33,218 nt of DNA from Candidatus Latescibacterota bacterium. Lineage in GTDB: Bacteria; Latescibacterota; UBA2968. Numbering within the stretch: position 1 is the first letter of the stretch; the number at the start of each line of letters is the position of its first letter. Shown here in pieces: positions 23,351 through 32,023 of this stretch. The stretch lies in NCBI GenBank assembly GCA_022822565.1, contig JAJEAX010000240.1, forward strand, positions 1 through 33,218, written 5' to 3'. The position numbers were made by a program, and so were the translations under genes. The notes below the pieces were generated by a model. It had not been told where the DNA came from and ran no database searches. It saw nothing but the letters and a program-made list of their open reading frames with translations.

Positions 23351-24364
23351 ATGAACATACAAGAGGCGATTGCAAAAGTGATTGAAGGTAAAGATTTGAG
23401 CCGGGGTGAGATGACGGATGCGATGAATCAGATTATGTCGGGCGAGGCGACGGACGCGCAGATCGGCGCGTTTTTGATTGCGTTGCGCGTGAAGGGCGAG
23501 TGTGTTGATGAGATTGCCGGGGCCGCGTCTGTGATGCGTGAGAAGGCGACGCCTATTGCGACAAAGCACAATGTGATTGTCGATACTTGTGGCACGGGCG
23601 GCGACCATTCGGGCACGTTTAATATTTCGACAACGGCGGCATTTGTCGCGGCTGGGGCGGATTTGTGTGTGGCCAAACACGGCAATCGCGCGGCGACGAG
23701 TCAAAGCGGTAGCGCGGATGTGCTGGGTGCATTGGGTGTGAATATTGAGGCATCGCCCGAGACGGTGAGCAGGTGTCTGGACGATGTTGGAATTGGATTT
23801 TTGTTTGCCATTTCGTTGCATGGGGCGATGAAATATGCGATTGGGCCGCGTCGAGAAATTGGTGCACGGACCATTTTCAACGCGCTGGGACCGCTGAGCA
23901 ATCCGGCGAGTGCAAAACGGCAGGTGGTCGGCGTGTACAGCGCGGCATTGACCGAAACGCTCGCGGGCGTTTTAGGGACTCTGGGAGCGGAGCACGCGTT
24001 TGTCGTTCACGGTTCGGATGGTTTGGATGAGATGACGTTGACGGGTCCGACGAGGGTGAGCGAATTGAAGAATGGCTCGGTTTCGACTTATGATGTATCA
24101 CCTGGGGACTTTGGGCTGGCGCAGGCTCCAGCCGATGCGTTAAAAGGTGGTGATGCCGATTATAATGCAGAGATTACGCGGTCGATTCTAAATGGCGAAG
24201 AAGGTCCTCGGCGCGATATTGTGTTGTTGAATGCGGCGGCGGCGATTGTGGCGGGCGATAAGGCGCGTGACCTAAATGAAGGCGTGCAGGTCGCGGCTGA
24301 AGTAATTGATTCGGGGAAGGCGTTGGAGAAGTTGGAGGGTTTGGTGGCGGCGAGTCGGGAATGA
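23351..24364 (+). CDS. trpD: Anthranilate phosphoribosyltransferase
   Basis: TrpD attaches phosphoribose from PRPP to anthranilate. The 337-aa protein has the class IV PRT signatures DTCGTGGDHSGTFNIST (78-94) for PRPP, KHGNR (109-113) for anthranilate and Mg binding, and SGSADVLGALGV. The C-terminal part ends with the usual LDEMTLTGPTRVSEL region. The ATG at 23351 has GAGGAG 6-8 nt upstream; the in-frame ATG at 23345 would sit directly against that box, so the shorter protein is preferred. It lies 22 nt after trpG. Confidence 0.96.
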   Translation: MNIQEAIAKVIEGKDLSRGEMTDAMNQIMSGEATDAQIGAFLIALRVKGECVDEIAGAASVMREKATPIATKHNVIVDTCGTGGDHSGTFNISTTAAFVAAGADLCVAKHGNRAATSQSGSADVLGALGVNIEASPETVSRCLDDVGIGFLFAISLHGAMKYAIGPRREIGARTIFNALGPLSNPASAKRQVVGVYSAALTETLAGVLGTLGAEHAFVVHGSDGLDEMTLTGPTRVSELKNGSVSTYDVSPGDFGLAQAPADALKGGDADYNAEITRSILNGEEGPRRDIVLLNAAAAIVAGDKARDLNEGVQVAAEVIDSGKALEKLEGLVAASRE

Positions 24365-24387
24365 TTCTGGAGATGGAGTAACGTAAA

Positions 24388-25452
24388 ATGTCTCTTTCGG
24401 TAGGTGTTGCTGGTTTGCGATTTGGCATGTCCTGGGCGCAGGTGTTTAATGCGTATGCCGAGACTGAGTTGGTCGCTGTTTGTGATGTTCAGGAGGAGAG
24501 ACTCAGCCAGGCAAAAGAGCAGTTGGGAGTCGATGCTTGTTATGCGGCTTTTGATGATCTGGTCGCTGATGAACGGATTGATGCGGTGGCTATTTTTACT
24601 CCCGCACCGCTTCATGCAGAACATGTGATTCGAGCGATTCGGGCCGGGAAGCACGTTTTGTGTGCTGTGCCCGCTGCGCTGACTCTGGATGAAGCTAAGG
24701 CATTGGTCGAGGTCGTTTCAAAAAGTGACCGCATTTATATGATGGCTGAGAATTGGGTTTATGAACCCAGTGTGGTGCGCGCGAGGTCGCTTTATGAAGC
24801 GCGGAAGCTGGGACGTATTTACTATGCCGAGGCCGAGTATATTCACGGTTTAAAAGCGTTGAGACGACATTCCGATGGGCGTCCTACCTGGCGGAATAGT
24901 TTACAACCCCTCCTTTATCCGACACATGGGACGTCGCCGTATTTGAATATGACGGGTGATCGTCTGGTTGAGGTCATGGCTGTTTCGGCATCAGGGCGAG
25001 ATGAATTTTTAGGGGGGTATGAAGCAGATTGGGTGCAGACGGCTTTGTTCCGAACGGAAGAAGGCGCGGTGTTCAGGTTGACCAATTCGTTTCAGAATGT
25101 GCATGGGATGAGCCATTTCTTGAGTTTTTATGGCGATGAGGGTTCTTTAGAGACGGGGCGTTTTCGCGAAGCCCGAACGGTGTGTTATTATTCGGTGGGG
25201 AATAAAGAGCAGGTGACGCGCGAAGAATGCCACCACCCCGAATTGTCCCAGTTTTCGGACGCACTCGGTGCAGGGCATGGCAAAACGAGTATGCTCATTG
25301 TTCTGGATTTTGTGCAGGCGATTGCGAATGGGTCGCCATCGCCGATAGATTTGATGCAGGCGCTGGATATGACATTGCCCGGTATTGCGGGGTTGCAGGC
25401 GGTGCGCGAAAATGGATGGGTGTCTGTTCCCGATCCGAGGTCGTGGCTTTAG
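24388..25452 (+). CDS. Gfo/Idh/MocA-family oxidoreductase-like protein inside the trp operon
   Basis: The 354-aa protein has an N-terminal Rossmann domain (VGVAGLRFGMSW, then LVAVCDVQEERL, VAIFTPAPLHAEHVIRAI) and a C-terminal alpha/beta domain (about 120-340) of the Gfo/Idh/MocA superfamily of NAD(P)-dependent sugar and inositol dehydrogenases. The almost universal EKP motif, whose Lys aids catalysis, reads A93-V-P95 in GKHVLCAVPAALT, so activity may be altered or absent. It is not a Trp pathway enzyme. It sits between trpD (23 nt) and trpC (25 nt) on the same strand, so it should be co-transcribed. Substrate unknown. Confidence 0.85.
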   Translation: MSLSVGVAGLRFGMSWAQVFNAYAETELVAVCDVQEERLSQAKEQLGVDACYAAFDDLVADERIDAVAIFTPAPLHAEHVIRAIRAGKHVLCAVPAALTLDEAKALVEVVSKSDRIYMMAENWVYEPSVVRARSLYEARKLGRIYYAEAEYIHGLKALRRHSDGRPTWRNSLQPLLYPTHGTSPYLNMTGDRLVEVMAVSASGRDEFLGGYEADWVQTALFRTEEGAVFRLTNSFQNVHGMSHFLSFYGDEGSLETGRFREARTVCYYSVGNKEQVTREECHHPELSQFSDALGAGHGKTSMLIVLDFVQAIANGSPSPIDLMQALDMTLPGIAGLQAVRENGWVSVPDPRSWL

Positions 25453-25477
25453 CTCTGTCTGAGGATGGTGGGACTTT

Positions 25478-26272
25478 ATGGCAGGCAATATTCTCGACAA
25501 AATTGTGGCGTATAAACGCGAGTTTCTCGCCAGATGTATGGCGCAGACGCCGTTTGAAGAGATGGCGCGATTGGCAGAAGATGCGCCGGAACCGTCTTCG
25601 TTTTTTGATGGGTTGATAGATGGGGACGATATTGCTGTGATCGCGGAGGTTAAAAAGGCTTCGCCGTCTAAGGGCGTGATCCGCGGGGATTTTGACGCGG
25701 TGGATATTGCGAAAATTTATGTGGAAAATGGGGCTTCGGCGCTTTCGGTGTTGACGGATGAGAAATTTTTTCAGGGGTCGGCAGATTATTTGACTCAGAT
25801 TTCAACAGTTGTGGATCGGCCCATTTTGCGCAAGGATTTTACTATTGACCCCTATCAAATTTATGAAGCGCGCGCGATTGGGGCTTCGGCTGTGTTGTTG
25901 ATTGTGTCGATTTTAACGCCTGGAGAATTGTCTTCATTTATAGCGACGAGTCGGGCATTGGGGCTGGATGCGCTGGTAGAGGTACACGAGAGAGAGGAAC
26001 TGATGGTCGCGCTCGATGCGGGCGCGGAGGTTGTTGGGATTAATAATCGGAATTTGAAGACTTTTGATACGTCTCTGGATACGACTTATGGGTTGATTGA
26101 TTACATACCCGATGAGGTGTTGACGGTGAGTGAAAGCGGTATTTATACGCGCGGGGATGTTGTCGCGCTGCGAGATGCGGGTGCAGATGCCGTGCTGGTG
26201 GGTGAAAGTTTGATGCGCGAACCGGATATTGCCGTTAAGTTGCAGGAGTTGATGGGTTATGGTGCGAGCTAA
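25478..26272 (+). CDS. trpC: Indole-3-glycerol-phosphate synthase
   Basis: TrpC closes the ring of the anthranilate ribulotide to indole-3-glycerol phosphate. The 264-aa TIM barrel is mono-functional. Visible active-site parts are E57 and K59 in IAEVKKASPSKG, LRKDFTIDPYQI, LVEVHEREEL, GINNRNLKTF and the phosphate-binding SESGI and VLVGESLM. It overlaps trpF by 14 nt. Confidence 0.97.
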   Translation: MAGNILDKIVAYKREFLARCMAQTPFEEMARLAEDAPEPSSFFDGLIDGDDIAVIAEVKKASPSKGVIRGDFDAVDIAKIYVENGASALSVLTDEKFFQGSADYLTQISTVVDRPILRKDFTIDPYQIYEARAIGASAVLLIVSILTPGELSSFIATSRALGLDALVEVHEREELMVALDAGAEVVGINNRNLKTFDTSLDTTYGLIDYIPDEVLTVSESGIYTRGDVVALRDAGADAVLVGESLMREPDIAVKLQELMGYGAS

Positions 26273-26867
26273 AATTTGCGGTGTTACAAATCGAGATGAT
26301 GCGCTGTGCGCGATTGATCATGGCGCAGATGCTCTGGGATTTAATTTTTACGAGAAGAGTCTTCGCTATATCGCGCCCGAGAAAGCCGGAGAAATTGTTT
26401 TTGATTTGCCGCCGTTTGTGACGCCCGTAGGGATATTCGTGAATGCGTCGGAGCGAGAGATTGATATTGCCGTGAAGTTGGCAGGGCTGCGGGCGATTCA
26501 ATTGCACGGAGATGAACCTCCCGAAGCATGTCTGGGGCATGCGGTGCCGGTGATTCGCGCGCTTCGCGTGGGACGCGATTTTGATGTGCAGACTCTACTA
26601 TCATATCTGGTCAATACCTTCTTATTGGATGCAAAGAAAGCGGGTTCTTATGGTGGTACGGGAGAGACATTTGACTGGACAAAGGCGGTGGAAGCAAAAA
26701 AGTATGGGCGCATTATTCTTGCCGGTGGGCTAAATCCGGATAATGTTCAGGAGGCAATTGAGCAAGTTGATCCTTATGCGGTGGATACGAGTAGTGGCGT
26801 AGAATCCGAGCCGGGGAAGAAGGATCACAAAAAAGTGAAAGATTTTTTGGCGCGCGTAAAGGCGTGA
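26259..26867 (+). CDS. trpF: Phosphoribosylanthranilate isomerase
   Basis: TrpF isomerises phosphoribosylanthranilate before the TrpC step. The 202-aa TIM barrel has the catalytic Cys7 in KICGVT and Asp124 in FLLDAKKAGSYGGTG, plus LAGGLNPDNV and VDTSSGVE for phosphate binding. The ATG overlaps the end of trpC, with AGGAG at 26244-26248 as ribosome site. TrpF is separate from TrpC here, unlike the fused E. coli enzyme. Confidence 0.97.
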   Translation: MVRAKICGVTNRDDALCAIDHGADALGFNFYEKSLRYIAPEKAGEIVFDLPPFVTPVGIFVNASEREIDIAVKLAGLRAIQLHGDEPPEACLGHAVPVIRALRVGRDFDVQTLLSYLVNTFLLDAKKAGSYGGTGETFDWTKAVEAKKYGRIILAGGLNPDNVQEAIEQVDPYAVDTSSGVESEPGKKDHKKVKDFLARVKA

Positions 26868-26889
26868 TTATGAATATGGAGATAAAAAC

Positions 26890-28182
26890 GTGGATGTGTT
26901 AGACGATTTGGCATTTCGTGGCTATATTTTTCAGATGACGGATGAAGATAAGCTCCGCAGGCGTTTGGCAGAGGGACGGATGACACTGTATTGCGGATTT
27001 GATCCCACTGCCGATAGTCTGCATGCGGGCAGCCTGGTTCCTATTATGGGATTGCGTCGCTTTCAGGATGCGGGGCACAAGCCGATTGCGCTTGTGGGCG
27101 GGGGCACGGGGTTGATTGGCGATCCGAGTGGGAAAGCAGAAGAGCGTCAGTTGAATTCTCTGGAGGTGGTGCAGGCATATACAGAGGGTCAGCGCGCGCA
27201 ATTGGAAAAGTATCTGGATTTTGAGGCTGTGCACAATTCGGCGCTGATGGTGAGCAATTATACCTGGCTTTCAGAGTTGCGTACGATTGAATTTTTACGC
27301 GATGTGGGCAAACACTTTTCAATGGGGTATATGCTGGGTAAAGAGTCGGTGTCGTCGCGTCTTTCAACCGGGATTTCCTTTACCGAATTTAGTTATATGG
27401 TTTTGCAGGCGTATGACTTTATGGAGTTGAACCGGGAGTATGGTTGTGAGCTTCAGATCGGGGGTAGCGATCAGTGGGGCAATATTACGGCGGGGATAGA
27501 GTTGTGTCGGCGCATGCTCAATAAGACCGTGTATGGGTTGACTTTTCCGTTGCTGGAAAAATCGGATGGGACAAAGTTTGGCAAGACAGAGACGGGAACG
27601 TTATGGCTCGATCCCGAGAAGACATCGCCCTATCAGTTTTATCAGTTTTGGGTGAATGCAGCAGATCGAGATGTGGTGAAATTTTTGAAGTTGTTCACTT
27701 TTTTGAGCCGCGAACGCATAGAGGAGTTGGAACGAGAGGTGGAGGCGCGGCCCGAGAAGCGCGAGGCGCAGCGCGTGCTGGCCGAAGAGGTGACGACTTT
27801 TATCCACGGTGTGGCCGCAAAGAATCGCGCCGTGCATATTTCCGAGGCGTTGTTTTACGGCAATTTGCAGGATTTGAATGAGCAGGAGATAGAAGAAGCA
27901 TTTCGCGGCAATGTGCCGTTTTATGATATTAATACACCGTCTTTTCAAAGAAAAGGCACTCTGTTTGCTGAAGGTGGCGTGATTTTGCTTAATTTGCTTG
28001 TGTTTACCGGGATTTCATCTTCCAAAAGGCAAGCACGCGAAGATATCATGAATGGGGCCATTTATATCAATGGGGAACGTTGGACAACGGGGCTTATAGG
28101 GCCTGATGAAAGACTGGCTGGAAAATATCTGGTGATACGCCGCGGCAAACGCAGTTACTTTTTGGTGAGGTGGTTGACGTGA
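26890..28182 (+). CDS. tyrS: Tyrosyl-tRNA synthetase inside the trp operon
   Basis: TyrRS charges tRNA-Tyr. The 430-aa class I synthetase begins at GTG 26890 (ATGGAGAT upstream). The HIGH-type motif is HAGS (45-48) in FDPTADSLHAGSL, the tyrosine pocket includes QAYDFMELN and QIGGSDQWGNI, and the KMSKS-type loop is KFGKT (229-233). An S4-like RNA-binding domain (SSKRQAREDIMNGAIYINGE) closes the protein. There is no T-box in the 22 nt before it, so expression should follow the trp promoter and its Tyr-rich attenuator. A 141-nt gap separates it from the next gene. Confidence 0.97.
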   Translation: MDVLDDLAFRGYIFQMTDEDKLRRRLAEGRMTLYCGFDPTADSLHAGSLVPIMGLRRFQDAGHKPIALVGGGTGLIGDPSGKAEERQLNSLEVVQAYTEGQRAQLEKYLDFEAVHNSALMVSNYTWLSELRTIEFLRDVGKHFSMGYMLGKESVSSRLSTGISFTEFSYMVLQAYDFMELNREYGCELQIGGSDQWGNITAGIELCRRMLNKTVYGLTFPLLEKSDGTKFGKTETGTLWLDPEKTSPYQFYQFWVNAADRDVVKFLKLFTFLSRERIEELEREVEARPEKREAQRVLAEEVTTFIHGVAAKNRAVHISEALFYGNLQDLNEQEIEEAFRGNVPFYDINTPSFQRKGTLFAEGGVILLNLLVFTGISSSKRQAREDIMNGAIYINGERWTTGLIGPDERLAGKYLVIRRGKRSYFLVRWLT

Positions 28183-28263
28183 TTGAGACCGCCTTTAATT
28201 TTTAAAACCATTTGGAACCATATAAGAACACGCATAAACGCAGATTCAAAAAAGATAATAATA

Positions 28264-28291
28264 ATCCGTGTTCATCTGTGTTCATCGGTGG
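28264..28291 (+). repeat. Dispersed 28-bp repeat, copy B
   Basis: ATCCGTGTTCATCTGTGTTC followed by ATCGGTGG has the same 10-bp internal periodicity as copy A at 5244-5271 (23 of 28 identical, opposite orientation). It lies in the tyrS to aldolase gap (28183-28323), 32 nt before the next ATG. It is preceded by a related-looking stretch, ACGCATAAACGCAGATTC (28229-28246). Confidence 0.75.
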
Positions 28292-28323
28292 TTGCTTTTC
28301 GCTTATCAAGAAAGGATTTTTTT

Positions 28324-29301
28324 ATGAAAGCCCCCTGGATTACCTACCGTCCGGAACTCAAGGTACTCGATTGTACGATCCGCGATGGCGGTTTGATGAA
28401 TGACCATCATTTTGATGATGATTTTGTGAAAGCCGTGTATGAAACATGTGTCGCGGCGGGTGTTGACTATATGGAAATTGGGTACCGGAATTCCAAGGAG
28501 ATGTTCCCCAAAGAAGATTTCGGTGCGTTCCGCCACAGCGATGAAGAGGATATTCGCAAAATTACGGGGGATCACGACCCAAAAGCGACGGGGATGAAAC
28601 TCGCTATTATGGCCGATGCGGGCAAGAGCGATTGGGCCGAAGATATTCTGCCAGCCAGCGAGAGCGTGGTCGATATGGTGCGCGTGGCGTGTTATGTCGA
28701 TCAGATTCCCGAGACTGTTGAAATGTTGCTCGATGCGCATGAGAAGGGGTATGAAACGAGTTGTAATATCATGGCGATTTCGACTGTGCAAGATGTCGAG
28801 ATTGATCAGGCATTAGAAGTGTTGATGCAAACTCCTGTGGGTACGATTTGCGTTGTGGATAGTTTCGGTGCGCTGTACCGCGAGCAGGTCGATATGCTCG
28901 TGCGAAAATACATGGACGCGACCAAAAGCTCGGGCAAAGAGGTGGGCATTCACGCGCACAACAATCAGCAACTGGCATTTGCCAATACTATTGAGGCCAT
29001 TATTCTGGGGGCCAACCGGATCGATGCCACTGTGGATGGATTGGGGCGCGGTGCGGGCAATTGTCCCATGGAATTGTTACTCGGTTTTTTGCGGAATCCC
29101 AAGTTTAAGATCCGTCCCGTCTATAAGTTGCTGGAAGAGCATTTTGTCAAGTTGCGCAGCGAAATGACGTGGGGACCTCTGGTGCCCTATAACATCACGG
29201 GCCAGCACAACCAGCATCCCCGCGAGGCAATGGCATTGCTCGATGGTGAAGACCGCGAGCAGTATCTGGCATTTTACGATCGGGTAGTTGGGGATGTTTA
29301 G
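28324..29301 (+). CDS. HMGL-like aldolase / acyltransferase TIM-barrel protein
   Basis: The 325-aa protein belongs to the HMG-CoA lyase-like (DRE-TIM) superfamily that includes 4-hydroxy-2-oxovalerate aldolase and isopropylmalate/homocitrate synthases. Visible landmarks are the divalent-metal DCTIRDGG (16-23), the metal-binding pair H210-A-H212 followed by NN, and DATVDGLGRGAGNCPMELLL. No C-terminal regulatory domain is present, so it is closer in size to aldolases than to IPM synthases. The ATG at 28324 follows AAAGGA; the frame is open further upstream, through repeat copy B, but lacks a sensible start. The substrate is unknown. Placement in an aromatic operon suggests a pyruvate- or oxoacid-linked step; this is inference. 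Confidence 0.82.
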   Translation: MKAPWITYRPELKVLDCTIRDGGLMNDHHFDDDFVKAVYETCVAAGVDYMEIGYRNSKEMFPKEDFGAFRHSDEEDIRKITGDHDPKATGMKLAIMADAGKSDWAEDILPASESVVDMVRVACYVDQIPETVEMLLDAHEKGYETSCNIMAISTVQDVEIDQALEVLMQTPVGTICVVDSFGALYREQVDMLVRKYMDATKSSGKEVGIHAHNNQQLAFANTIEAIILGANRIDATVDGLGRGAGNCPMELLLGFLRNPKFKIRPVYKLLEEHFVKLRSEMTWGPLVPYNITGQHNQHPREAMALLDGEDREQYLAFYDRVVGDV

Positions 29302-29337
29302 TGGCAAAATACATCACCGATTTTGAGAGAGGTAAAC

Positions 29338-29664
29338 ATGGGTGAAATTATCTTGGATATTCCGGATGTCCTGAGTGGTCTGCCAAAAAAAGAACAAGCA
29401 CTTCTTATGGGACGTGCATTGAGACGTGCGGTTGAGGATCGCGTTGTTCAGGTAGAGGAGGAGATTAGAGAAGGACAAGAATATTTGGTTTACTATAAAG
29501 ATAAATATGGCCTCTCTTTTGAAGAATACGAAAAAAAAATCAATGATTTAGAATTGGTCGGGGCTGATTATCAGGAGGATTATAACGATTGGTATTTTTG
29601 GACTGAGTGTGTGCAGCGCGCTCAACAAGTCTTAAATACTTTACGCCAATTCTTATCACCGTAA
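29338..29664 (+). CDS. Putative TumA-like antitoxin
   Basis: The 108-aa, strongly acidic and largely helical protein has the sequence LPKKEQALLMGRALRRAVEDR followed by a charged coiled-coil-like stretch and YYKDKYGLSFEEYEKKI. This pattern (helical N-terminus, 'KYGmsfEeFe' in the middle) resembles antitoxins paired with TumE/DUF6516 toxins. Start at 29338 is set by GAGAGG 8-13 nt upstream; an earlier in-frame GTG at 29323 has no such site. Its TAA overlaps the next ATG by one base. The pair lies between the aldolase and trpB. Confidence 0.6.
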   Translation: MGEIILDIPDVLSGLPKKEQALLMGRALRRAVEDRVVQVEEEIREGQEYLVYYKDKYGLSFEEYEKKINDLELVGADYQEDYNDWYFWTECVQRAQQVLNTLRQFLSP

Positions 29665-30014
29665 TGGCTACTGATATCCTAAATCAATATCGGGATATTA
29701 TTCTTGATTATGAGGTTGTGCTGCATCGTATTCGGCGAGATTTGGAACAAATAAAAATTATCGCGTATCTCGGGGATGGTACAAATTTGAGAATTTCGGA
29801 AGTATTTGTAAGCGGTGTGTTGAAGCGATATAGTTATTACTGGCTCGATCAACAGAATGATCTGTTGATAGGCTGGGATAATAGCAGTCATCACTCTGAG
29901 ATTGAGACATTCCCTCATCATCGACATCGCCGGGGTCGCATTGAGGCTTCTCAGCAGCAGAATCTTCAGGCTGTTTTGAATTATATTTCTGAAAATATTC
30001 GAGGGAAAGGATAA
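29664..30014 (+). CDS. tumE: TumE-like (DUF6516) putative toxin
   Basis: The 116-aa protein shows the family core: RYSYYWLDQQNDLLIGWDNSSHH (55-77) followed by ETFPHHRHRRG (81-91) and a final VLNYISENI helix. The paired WDNxxHH and TFPHHxH motifs are characteristic of DUF6516/TumE proteins, which act as toxins in type II toxin-antitoxin pairs. The start at TAATG couples it to the antitoxin candidate. An upstream ATG inside that gene would add 19 unrelated residues. It ends 6 nt before trpB, so it is embedded in the operon; how its expression is tied to Trp supply is unknown. Confidence 0.72.
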   Translation: MATDILNQYRDIILDYEVVLHRIRRDLEQIKIIAYLGDGTNLRISEVFVSGVLKRYSYYWLDQQNDLLIGWDNSSHHSEIETFPHHRHRRGRIEASQQQNLQAVLNYISENIRGKG

Positions 30015-30020
30015 GAGAAC

Positions 30021-31220
30021 ATGACCGTAACTGATTTACCCGATGCGCGCGGGCATTTTGGGCCTTATGGTGGGCAGTATGTGCCCGAGACACTTATGGC
30101 GCTGTTGGAAGACCTGGAGGCGGCTTATCGGGAGGCAAAGCGCGATCCCGAGTTCTGGGCTGAACTGGACCGATATCTGGGCGAGTACGTAGGGCGGCCC
30201 ACGCCGCTTTATTTTGCCGAGCGGTTGACAGAAGAACTCGGCGGTCCTAAAATTTATCTCAAGCGCGAAGATCTCGCCCATACGGGGGCGCATAAAATCA
30301 ATCACGCCATGGGGCAGATTTTGCTCGCCAACCGAATGGGCAAGACGCGGATTATTGCTGAGACTGGTGCTGGACAACACGGCGTGGCAACGGCAACTGT
30401 GGCGGCGATGTTCGGTCTCAAATGTGAAATTTACATGGGTGTTGAAGATATGGAACGACAAGCGCTCAATGTGTTTCGCATGCGACTCCTGGGTGCAAAA
30501 GTTACGGGTGTCCATTCGGGTAGCAAAACGCTGAAGGATGCAATTAATGAGGCCATCCGCGACTGGGTGACCAATGTAGAAGATACGTTTTATATTTTTG
30601 GTTCGGTTTTGGGACCGCATCCATATCCGATGATTGTGCGCGATTTCCAGCGGGTTATTGGCGTTGAAGCTCGTGCTCAAATTTTGGAAAGAGAAGGCCA
30701 ATTGCCCGATGTACTCGTCGCATGTGTGGGCGGGGGAAGCAATTCTATCGGGTTGTTTCACGCTTTTTTGGATGATGCCAATGTGCAGATGATCGGCGTG
30801 GAGGCCGGCGGTCACGGTATTGCGTCTGGCGAGCACGCTGCGCGGTTTAATGGTGGCGATTTGGGGGTTTTGCACGGTGCGCGCATTTATGTTTTGCAAG
30901 ATGATGATGGACAGATCGCGTTGACGCATTCGGTATCGGCTGGTCTCGATTATTCGGGTGTGGGGCCAGAGCATTGCTATTTGCGAGATATGGCGCGTAC
31001 GGCTTATACGTATGCGACGGATGAGGAAGCTCTCAGTGCTTTTGAGTTGCTCAGTCATACTGAAGGGATTATTCCCGCTTTGGAGAGTTCACACGCGATT
31101 GCCCATGTTTGCAAGTTGGCGTCCGAGATGAGTCGAGAGCAGATTGTGGTGGTCAATTTATCGGGACGCGGGGACAAAGATGTGCAACAGGCGGCGCGGT
31201 TTATAGAAGGAGTGAGATGA
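30021..31220 (+). CDS. trpB: Tryptophan synthase beta chain
   Basis: TrpB condenses indole with serine using PLP. The 399-aa protein is the standard TrpB1 type: [13 protein letters not shown] near the start, the PLP Lys92 in [21 protein letters not shown], and the phosphate-binding GGGSNSIG. It is terminated by the usual [12 protein letters not shown] region. It starts at ATG 30021 behind AAAGGATAAGAG. It overlaps trpA by 4 nt (ATGA), fitting the alpha2beta2 complex. Confidence 0.98.
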   Translation: MTVTDLPDARGHFGPYGGQYVPETLMALLEDLEAAYREAKRDPEFWAELDRYLGEYVGRPTPLYFAERLTEELGGPKIYLKREDLAHTGAHKINHAMGQILLANRMGKTRIIAETGAGQHGVATATVAAMFGLKCEIYMGVEDMERQALNVFRMRLLGAKVTGVHSGSKTLKDAINEAIRDWVTNVEDTFYIFGSVLGPHPYPMIVRDFQRVIGVEARAQILEREGQLPDVLVACVGGGSNSIGLFHAFLDDANVQMIGVEAGGHGIASGEHAARFNGGDLGVLHGARIYVLQDDDGQIALTHSVSAGLDYSGVGPEHCYLRDMARTAYTYATDEEALSAFELLSHTEGIIPALESSHAIAHVCKLASEMSREQIVVVNLSGRGDKDVQQAARFIEGVR

Positions 31221-32020
31221 CGCGGATTGGACGGCGGTTTGAAGATTTGAGAAAAGCGGGTAGGACCGGGTTCGTCGCGTATATTACGGCGGGCGATCCG
31301 GACTTAAATACCACGCACCGGGTCGTGTTGGAATTGGATCGGCAGGGTGTGGATGTCCTGGAATTGGGCGTTCCATTTTCCGATCCTCTGGCGGATGGGC
31401 CCGTGATTCAGGAGGCGTCACAACGCGCTTTGGTCGCTGGTGCAACGCTCGAGGGCGTGTTGTCTATGGTTGCAGATGTGCGGGCTGAGACGGAAATTCC
31501 CATTGTGCTGTTTACGTATTATAATCCGATTCATCGCTACGGGGTAGAGCGCTTTGTAAAACGCGCCGCAGATGTGGGCGTAGATGGTGTTCTGATGCTG
31601 GATCTGCCTCCGGAAGAGGGCGGTGATTATATAGCGCGGATGAATGAGCACGGGCTGGATACGATTTTTCTCGTGACGCCTACCACGCGCGATGATCGGA
31701 TGAAGCTGATTGCGTCGCATACAAAGGGCTTTGTCTATTATGTGTCGCGCACCGGGGTGACGGGAGAGCGCGATTCTCTGGCGGATGAGATTCAAAGTAA
31801 GGTGTCTGCGATATGCCAGTACACAGATATGCCGATTGCCGTTGGGTTTGGGATTTCAACGCCCGAGCATGTGTCCGAGATTGCGCAGTATGCCGATGCA
31901 GTTGTGGTTGGTAGTGCGATTGTGCGTCGCATTGGCGAATATCAACGCGATGCCGATCTGGTTGCAAAGGTCGGTGTTTTTGTCGGGTCTTTGATTGGCC
32001 CTTTGAGAGAAGGTGTGTAG
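31217..32020 (+). CDS. trpA: Tryptophan synthase alpha chain
   Basis: TrpA splits indole-3-glycerol phosphate to indole, which is channelled to TrpB. The 267-aa TIM barrel has catalytic Glu49 and Asp60 in [31 protein letters not shown], and phosphate-binding GVTGER and VGFGIS. The ATG at 31217 overlaps the trpB stop (ATGA) with AAGGAG just upstream. An open frame extends further 5' into trpB but is not needed. Confidence 0.97.
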   Translation: MTRIGRRFEDLRKAGRTGFVAYITAGDPDLNTTHRVVLELDRQGVDVLELGVPFSDPLADGPVIQEASQRALVAGATLEGVLSMVADVRAETEIPIVLFTYYNPIHRYGVERFVKRAADVGVDGVLMLDLPPEEGGDYIARMNEHGLDTIFLVTPTTRDDRMKLIASHTKGFVYYVSRTGVTGERDSLADEIQSKVSAICQYTDMPIAVGFGISTPEHVSEIAQYADAVVVGSAIVRRIGEYQRDADLVAKVGVFVGSLIGPLREGV

Positions 32021-32023
32021 GTT

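Noticed and set aside
26868-26889. T-box riboswitch upstream of tyrS
   Set aside because: Only 22 nt separate trpF and tyrS and no T-box sequence or terminator is present.
30036-31058. 340-codon minus-strand open frame
   Set aside because: It is antisense to trpB and has no domain features.
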